A DNA stretch of 64,000 nt from Nyssa sinensis (Eukaryota > Streptophyta > Magnoliopsida > Cornales > Nyssaceae). The DNA lies in the NCBI GenBank assembly GCA_008638375.1, contig CM018050.1, forward strand, positions 30,967,723-31,031,722. The letters run 5' to 3'. Made by a program: the position numbers and the translations under genes. The notes under the pieces are model-generated. The model saw only the letters and a program-made list of their open reading frames with translations, made no database searches and was not told the DNA's origin. Positions 58,001 through 64,000 of this stretch are shown here, in pieces (position 1 is the stretch's first letter; every line of letters starts with the position of its first letter).

Positions 58001-61000
58001 TTGTCTGTGGAATTATTTCTTTTGTCTGGCAAAGGAAATATAGAAAATTAGACATATATCTTAGAAAAAAGAAATATAGAAAATTACATGCATGATAAAG
58101 AACAGAGGTTTTGCAGGTATGTCTTGAAGGAATTTTAAAACCCAAGTTGTTGATTGATTAAGAAAATGAAGAATTAGAACCTCTCCTCTCCCTAACCTAC
58201 CAAAGGTTAGTCAGGGTCAGTGGGAAGTTAAAAGCACCATGTCTAGAGGCCTAATAAAGGGGCATTCAAGAAGAAACAAAGCTTGGTTCTCTGTGTGTGA
58301 CGTTGGAACACAGAGGCACATGCTATGCTGCTACTTTTACCTTGAAACCATGGTGCTTTATGTATGATTATCCAATGTTCTCTCTGCCTTAGGGATGTCA
58401 TTGAATCCAATTGGTTGGGTAGACTAGTCCTCCAGTATCATAAAGTTTGATGTAGGCTTGGTTTGAGAATATAATTTAGTTGTGGCTTCTGGACCCCAAC
58501 TCACCACGTGGCACTTCATATTTCAACATGTGGTGCAATTCACCTTGTTGTATGTCAACTAAAAGAGACCACCACTTGGCATTTCAGATCATCCAAATCC
58601 ACTTCACAATTCGCCATGTGGGTTGACACATGGCTTATAGACGACATGATATGTGATCAACCCTACATCACCTTGATGTGCTATGTGTTGATCCGTGTTG
58701 GTTGAACTTGCACAATTTGTTAAGTGACATGTTGGTCCTCTTGTTGGATTAACTCACATTGTGCTTTAGCTTAGGACCTCAACACCTAAATGCTGGAGTG
58801 AGGTTCTCTAACTAACTCCCTCATGACCTCACTAGTGTCAGCTCAGCCTTAGAGAAGTTTCCTTTTTGGTGCATTTCATTCTGATATGTTGTGCTTGCTT
58901 GGATTGGTGGGAGCAGGGCTTAGGAAGCTCCTTAAGCCATGGCACGGATTTTGCACTATATAGCGGTCCACTTTGGGATCTTGGTTTTGCAACTCGGTGG
59001 TTGGAAGCAAGGGGTTCATTTAGGTGTATTCCCTTCCGCATTCTAAACCTCAGCCTATGTTGGGAAGAGAGAGAGATGTTTCTTTTGGGACCACTATTTG
59101 CCACATGTTGCGCCCAGTGCACTAAACTCCAGCAAATATTCTTCTAATGAGTTGGTATTATCTCCATTAGCCACATTGACCTAGATTGTGTGGAGACAAT
59201 CCACCTAGGACCTTCCCTATTTTCACTCTTTTTGGTTGAGGGTGAGATTGTAGCCATGTTGGCTTCTCCAAGACCATTTGGTCTCTCTCTCCAAGACTGC
59301 TTCACTTTTCACTCTACTTCTCTTTCGTTCAATTTCCATTATCCCACGTGTACTACTTCCATCAGCACTGCCAGACCCTAATACTGACACTAGTCAAGAT
59401 TGAGTTGGAGGAAGGTCATGGCAGTTCAAAAGGTTGTGACTTACAATGTATTTTGTGTGTTTTTCTTAAAATAATATAGGTTTGCCTCTCTTAAATGAAG
59501 CTTTTTTAAAAAAAATCATAGCGCCCTTGTTTCCAATTGTAGAGTATACTCTTTTCTCTAATCATGACTAGATATGTCCAAACTCGGCTTTGTGGTGGGC
59601 AATGGAGGGAGGGTAAATTTTTGGAAGGATCTTTGGTGTGGCGAAAACACCTTTAAGCATCGTTTTCCTCAACTCTTTCGTATAACTTCCAACCTATGAA
59701 GCACGAACACTATTTTGGCTCATGTGTTCGTGTCGGACACTTGAATCATGGATGTTGATGATTAAATGAAGAAATTCTTTAATTTTTATTTAATGATTTT
59801 GTTATTTTAATATTTTAATAATATTTTTGTGATTTGTGTATTTTTATACCAATTTTAATTGCAATAACATTAGGTTTTTATTATATAATCATATAAAAAA
59901 TTATATATATTCAACATGTCTGTGTTTTACTTTTTTTAGAAATAACGTGTGTGTGTCATGCCGTATCCGTGTCCTATATCCGTATCCGTGTTTCTTAGCT
60001 TCCAACTGAGAGGCCTTGGTGATAGATTATGTGATATTTAATGAGGTTGGGTTTACATGGGCGCCATGTTTTCGAAGGGATTTACATGATTGGGAGGTAG
60101 AGGAGGTCGTTGACTTGTTGGCTCTTCTTCATGGTGTTCGGTTAGAAGAGGGAAGAGGAAGATGCTCATTGTTGGAGGGTGGATGTTGGGGTTGATTTTT
60201 CGATTAAGTCAATCTATTTGCATTTGGCAAAGAAAGGTGTGGCGGGCTTTCCTTGGAAAGCTATTTAGCGATCCAAAGCTCCCATAAAGGTGGCCTTCTC
60301 TCAGACGGTGGTGTGGGGAGCTATTTTAAATTTGGATAATTTGTAAAAGAGGGGTTCCTTTTAGCTCATAGATGTTCTAGGTGCTTATTAGAAGGGGAGA
60401 AGTCTATTAAGCCACTCATTCATTCATTGTTTGGTGGCTAAGGATGTATGGAATTTTCTCCTTACACCTTTTGGTCATGTATGGGTGATGCTTTGTTCGG
60501 TGTGAGACTTGATGAAAATGTGGCATTGCACTCGAGTCCCTTGTATTGCTAGAAGGTTGTACTAACTTGTTCCTCTTCGTATTTTTTGGTATATTTGGAG
60601 AGAAATAAATAATAGTATTTTTGATGGGGAGATAACTCCCCTAAATAGTTTTAAAGATAGGGTGTTACATTCTCCATACTTTTGGGTGGTGGTGGTGTGT
60701 TTTTTTTTTTTTTTTTTTTGGGGGCGGGGGGGTATTGCTAAGTGTTGGCACGAAAAATTGATCAAGTCATGAATGGTCCAATAGCCATTGGATCACATAA
60801 CAAAATAGAGGCCAACAGGGCATGTGATGTTGGAACATGTGAAGCATAGCCCGTTGAAGCCCACCATAATGTTGGAATATATGAAGCATGGCCTGTTGAA
60901 GAAACCCATTGGTCAACCAACAAGCCATGTAATGTTGGAATATATGAAGCATGGCCTGCGGAAGAAGCCTATTGGTCAACCTAACTATTGGTAAGCATAA

Positions 61001-63056
61001 GCGGTGAATTCAAATCAATATAAAACCTATCATAACCGAAATAGTGATAGTCCTTATCTTGACAAGGTCTATAAATAAAGGAGGCCATGCGGAAGATAAG
61101 GAGCTTTTTGGAGAGTTTCAAAAGATTGGGAGCTTTAGAGATTGAAAGATATGAGAATCTCTCTTTGGAATTCGAAGAAAGAGAGCTTACCAGAGAGGAA
61201 TCGCAGGAAGAGAAGTTCGAGAGGACAAGGCGAACATTACAAATTTTGTTGAAGCTTGCTTCTATTGTTATTCTTTTTTAGTCTTGTTAATTTTATCCAC
61301 GGAAATGAAATTAGTTAGGTAAAGGGGTCCAAACCCCTTCTTCTGTTAATGAAACTCGATTGTAAAGAAACAAAATGGATTAATATCCCATTGATAAATG
61401 AAAAAATTGATGAATGTCAGATTGGAGGTAAAGAATCCACAACTTTAATCTTTTCTGTTTGAAAATTTGATAATTTACTGATTGCAGATTTCGTAGGATT
61501 TGTGGACCTTTGCAAAGTTTGTGTTGACAGTAAGCTGCCCCTTTCTGCAGTTATTTCCCTTCTCAGGGTAGTTTAATGAATCTTCGTATTACTTGTCCAA
61601 AAAAATTAAAAATTGATAGCCTTTTCTTGGGCATGGGACCTGTTGTATTGGCTTGTTAGGGTATGATATGGGTCAAATGGATACAAAATTAAACTATATC
61701 TAATAAACTCTCAGCTGCTGCTTACCCTTTTAGGTGCTGTTATTTTCTAAATAATTCTTTCAATAAATAGAGAGTATCAACATATTCTTGAAGTCGATCA
61801 AAGTGGCATGAATTTTTTATGCTCTTGCCTCTTCGGTTAACCTTTTGTTGTGATTATGTGATGATTCTATTTTTCTCTTCTTTGTACGACTTTTGTTTGT
61901 ATTAGACAACTTTTCATGCTATGGTGTTATTTTATCCTTTTAACTCTCTCTTAAAATTAAGTCACCCATCCTCTTAACTCCCTTTTCATGCTGATCAAGG
62001 CAGATATTGTTTGCTTAAGCAGCAATACATCAGTTGTTTCCTTTTCTTCCATCTCCCCTGTCTTGGATGTACACGTGTATGCTAATGCATGTATACTCCA
62101 TTTGGTAACCAAGCAGATGAAAGAAACAAGAAAAAAATTTGCTATCTTACTGACCTTTTAGGCCAGGATGGTTGTTTGAAGTCCATTTGTCTTTAGTCCT
62201 CTTTTTTATTCTGAATTCTCTCAAACCAAAATAGAGCATTTTATGGCTTACCACTCACTATCAGCCTTTAACAACTTTCTGTTATTGTTTCAGGGAAAAG
62301 TTGAACTCCATGAATTTGATGTTGTATATGTCGCCAATTGCTGTTCTAGTTTTATTGCCTGCAGTATTTTTCATGGAGCCTAATGTGTTAAATGTCATTG
62401 TAACACTTGGTATGAATCATAGATTCATGTGGCTACTCCTTTTGGTTAATTCAGTAATGGCTTATTCAGCCAACTTGTCCAACTTCTTGGTGACTAAGCA
62501 TACAAGTGCACTAACACTCCAGGTCTGACATTTCTCAACTTCTCTCTCTTAGTGCTTTAAAAATGAAACTACAAAATTTTATTTTAGGCTCTCTGTGATT
62601 ATGGTATATGGTCTTTGTTGGCCATGTAGATTGTAACACCAAAACTGCTTTCCAAGACTATGGTATCCCATATGTTCCATGATATAGGAGTTTTCTATTC
62701 TATTTCCCATAGGATATGTGTACTCATCCATCCCTTGGATGTTGTCATTTTAACATGATACCGACCGTTCTTGAAGCCTAAACAGAAGAGTTTAAACTGT
62801 TCCCTAAGAACATCCACACCACATAACATCATTTTAACATGAAATTATTGTGTTTGTGACTACTAACTGTTAAGCATTTTTACCCTCTCTGAAATTATAT
62901 TGTTATCAGGTGTTAGGCAATGCAAAAGGTGCAGTAGCTGTTGTTATATCAATACTCATATTCCGAAATCCTGTCACATTTGTCGGTATTGCTGGTTATT
63001 CGATGACCGTCATGGGGGTTATTGCTTATGGAGAAGCCAAGCGGAGATTCAAATGA
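55027..63056 (+). CDS. Nucleotide-sugar/triose-phosphate translocator family carrier (four exons, 308 aa)
   Basis: Membrane carrier of the plant NST/TPT family, whose close relatives reside in the Golgi and exchange nucleotide sugars or sugar phosphates. Exons 55027-55473, 57715-57818, 62294-62522 and 62910-63056 join by GT-AG introns into 308 aa, the length I recall for the Arabidopsis relatives. The start [20 protein letters not shown] leads into the first membrane helix; [20 protein letters not shown] and [17 protein letters not shown] are conserved family blocks; exon 3-4 carries [20 protein letters not shown]. About ten hydrophobic segments fit a ten-helix TPT fold, ending in a Lys/Arg-rich cytosolic tail EAKRRFK. 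The substrate cannot be read from sequence. Residue 246 is Ser in SANLSNFLV, where I recall Leu in relatives. Intron 1 contains an internal duplication; intron 2 hosts a LINE fragment and MITE. Confidence 0.93.
55955..56790. repeat. Diverged duplication inside transporter intron 1
   Basis: The segment about 55963-56230 matches about 56506-56770 in order: 'AATTATGATTT', 'GGCAACCTCAAA', 'CATGTCAGTTTC/CATATGTCAGTTCC', 'TGTTGGCTGA', 'TTGTGATGTGGGTTTGGAA'. The copies are about 550 bases apart and differ at many positions. A T/G homopolymer tract lies between them. Confidence 0.8.
56251..56282. repeat. Poly-T followed by poly-G tract in intron 1
   Basis: About 16 T then about 18 G. The same T-then-G arrangement occurs at 8929, 57413 and 60699. 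Confidence 0.85.
57413..57441. repeat. Poly-T followed by poly-G tract in intron 1
   Basis: About 15 T then about 14 G, followed by CATGCAAG. Confidence 0.85.
57819..59572. other. First part of transporter intron 2, nothing recognised
   Basis: Open frames at 58508-58705 and 58838-59147 have no recognisable domain and no splice connection to the gene. Confidence 0.5.
59686..59693. repeat. MITE target duplication CTTCCAAC (left copy)
   Basis: Perfect match to CTTCCAAC at 59999-60006. Confidence 0.88.
59694..59998. mobile_element. hAT-type MITE family B, copy 2
   Basis: 305 bp, CTATGAAGCACGAACAC at the left and CTAAGAAACACGGATACGG (minus strand) at the right; colinear with 25017-25359 through TTGAATCATGGATGTTGATG, the AT-rich centre and the terminal CGTATCCGTGT boxes. 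It has lost part of the left GGACAC repeats. Flanked by a perfect 8-bp duplication. Confidence 0.88.
60699..60733. repeat. Poly-T followed by G-rich tract
   Basis: About 22 T followed by GGGGGCGGGGGGG, directly after the LINE remnant. Confidence 0.85.
60743..61372 (+). repeat. Possible decayed solo LTR
   Basis: Starts TGTTGGCACG, has a TATA-like GTCTATAAATAAAGG at about 61067-61081 and may end near AAAGAAACA at 61372. No target duplication was found and the ends are tentative. Confidence 0.3.
60827..60981. repeat. Three diverged copies of an about 60-bp unit
   Basis: The unit ATGTTGGAATATATGAAGCA-TGGCCTG-GAAGAA occurs near 60828 (degenerate), 60871 and 60932; the last two also share CCATTGGTCAACC/CTATTGGTCAACC. 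It lies inside the possible solo LTR. Confidence 0.8.
61373..62293 (+). other. End of transporter intron 2, nothing recognised
   Basis: Ordinary intron sequence ending in TTATTGTTTCAG at the exon 3 acceptor. Confidence 0.6.
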
Positions 63057-63569
63057 TCTTTCCACGTTCACCATTTTTTTCTCATTTCTGTTGTCCCTAT
63101 ATTTTTTTGCTCCTTAAAGAGGGTAGCAGAGTTGAAATGGGAGATGATCCTCCTTTAAGATCTTGGGAGTGGTAGGGAGATAGATCAATTTTCATTGTAA
63201 TGTTGTACTTTTTTTCTTGGTGATGAATCTGATGTTGTACTTTTTCTATGCAGACAAGTCAGTACTTAATGTATGAGATACATTTATGATTTATTCAGGG
63301 GTAATATATTGTTGTTCTTCTACCACTTCTTTACATACATGCTGACGGCTAATAGGCGGTCTTTGGAGTGGGAGTTGAATTTGTGACCTTGGAGATATTT
63401 TGAAGTGTCGTTTTGTTTGGAAGAATTTGAAAATTGTCGACGAGTTGAGCTTTCGGTCCAGACTGTTTGTAATGCCATCATTCAGTCCAGACTGCATAGA
63501 GGGAACTAGGAAGGTTGCAGAACTTGCACTAAAGGAATGGGTCAGTTGTGTTGCTTAATAACCATTACC
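63057..63569 (+). other. 3' UTR/flank of the transporter gene
   Basis: No second gene is evident. Where transcription ends cannot be decided from sequence. Confidence 0.5.
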
Positions 63570-63907
63570 TAGGGCTGTAAAACAAGTCAAGCTATTCGAG
63601 CTTGTTTCGTGATTAACTTGGTTAGAGGCTCATTCGATATCGAATCGTAAGGTAAATAAGTTAAACTTGAACTTATGTTGAGGCTCGGAAATTTATTGAT
63701 CTCGGCTCGAGTTCGAATTCGACTCGTTAAGTTAATACTATATAAAAAAATTAAGCTCCTCACAATCGGCTCAATTAACGACTCAATTCGAGATCGACTC
63801 GAAATATTAACAAGTTGAGTTTGGACACAATTTAAAACTTGTTTATTTTAGCGAGTCAAACTTGAATAACTTGTTACTCGGCGCGCCTCGACTCATTTAC
63901 AGCCCTA
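63570..63907. mobile_element. hAT-type MITE family D
   Basis: Left end TAGGGCTGTAAAACAAGTC, right end (minus strand) TAGGGCTGTAAATGAGTCG: 12 perfect terminal bases. The interior has many CTCGA/TCGAG boxes. Flanks CCATTACC and CTGTTACA agree only partly, so any target duplication is degraded. Non-coding. Confidence 0.75.
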
Positions 63908-64000
63908 CTGTTACACTCAAAATCCTCATTGGCTTGGCTAGCCAATTTGCTTCATGCTGGATGTGGAAGGCTCCCTTTGATGTTTGTATGCAATGCTATA

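Larger units (their letters stand above)
59573..60690 (+). pseudogene. LINE remnant (end of RT, zf-RVT and C-terminal block) in intron 2
   Basis: The plus strand reads [20 protein letters not shown] and [12 protein letters not shown], is interrupted by a MITE at 59694-59998, and resumes with [40 protein letters not shown] with a TAG for the expected Trp of [14 protein letters not shown], then [13 protein letters not shown] and [20 protein letters not shown]. These are the successive blocks of plant LINE ORF2 downstream of the polymerase. Multiple stops show long decay. A T/G-rich tract follows at 60699. Confidence 0.83.

Overview
The window looks like nuclear DNA of a flowering plant, most likely a eudicot. 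It is AT-rich, genes are split by GT-AG introns, single introns reach about 5.6 kb, and copia and gypsy retrotransposons, LINEs, a TRIM and hAT/Harbinger-type MITEs are scattered between and inside genes. There is no bacterial gene organisation, CRISPR array or obvious RNA gene. The species cannot be named from sequence alone.

Three host genes can be built from the sequence, all on the + strand. (1) Cytosolic NAD-dependent glycerol-3-phosphate dehydrogenase (GPDHC1-like), 5719-11410, five coding exons, 463 aa. (2) A small uncharacterised coiled-coil protein, 22952-29088, four short exons, 99 aa, whose first intron is about 5.6 kb and full of transposon debris. (3) A Golgi-type nucleotide-sugar/triose-phosphate translocator family (NST/TPT) carrier, 55027-63056, four exons, 308 aa.

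Mobile elements, left to right. 1-2556: 5' part of a decayed Ty1/copia element on the minus strand, cut by the window edge, followed by a VNTR. 14339-18690: a PIF/Harbinger-type ORF1 pseudogene split by a 2.87-kb solo LTR with a 5-bp target duplication. 20780-21925: a LINE RNase H remnant split by a hAT-type MITE. 23240-24475: a LINE zinc-binding-domain remnant split by a three-LTR TRIM. 25.0-33.5 kb: further MITEs and 5'-truncated LINE insertions. 36522-41790: a complete but inactivated Ty3/gypsy element with perfect 5-bp target duplication. 44116-49830: a decayed chromodomain Ty3/gypsy element on the minus strand, without a matching target duplication. 59573-60690: a LINE 3' end split by a second copy of the MITE seen at 25.0 kb. 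63570-63907: a further hAT-type MITE.

The strongest theme is nesting. Four old host-element sequences are each interrupted by a younger element with recognisable target duplications, and in four cases conceptual removal of the insert plus one duplication rejoins the interrupted reading frame or conserved domain. This gives a readable insertion chronology. I found no convincing new enzymatic system; the novelty candidates are the three-LTR TRIM, several small MITE families with diagnostic ends, the pol III-like box pair in the solo LTR and the small coiled-coil gene. Blocks such as 2991-4680, 33476-36516, 42314-44115 and 49831-55026 are mostly AT-rich sequence in which I see no gene.
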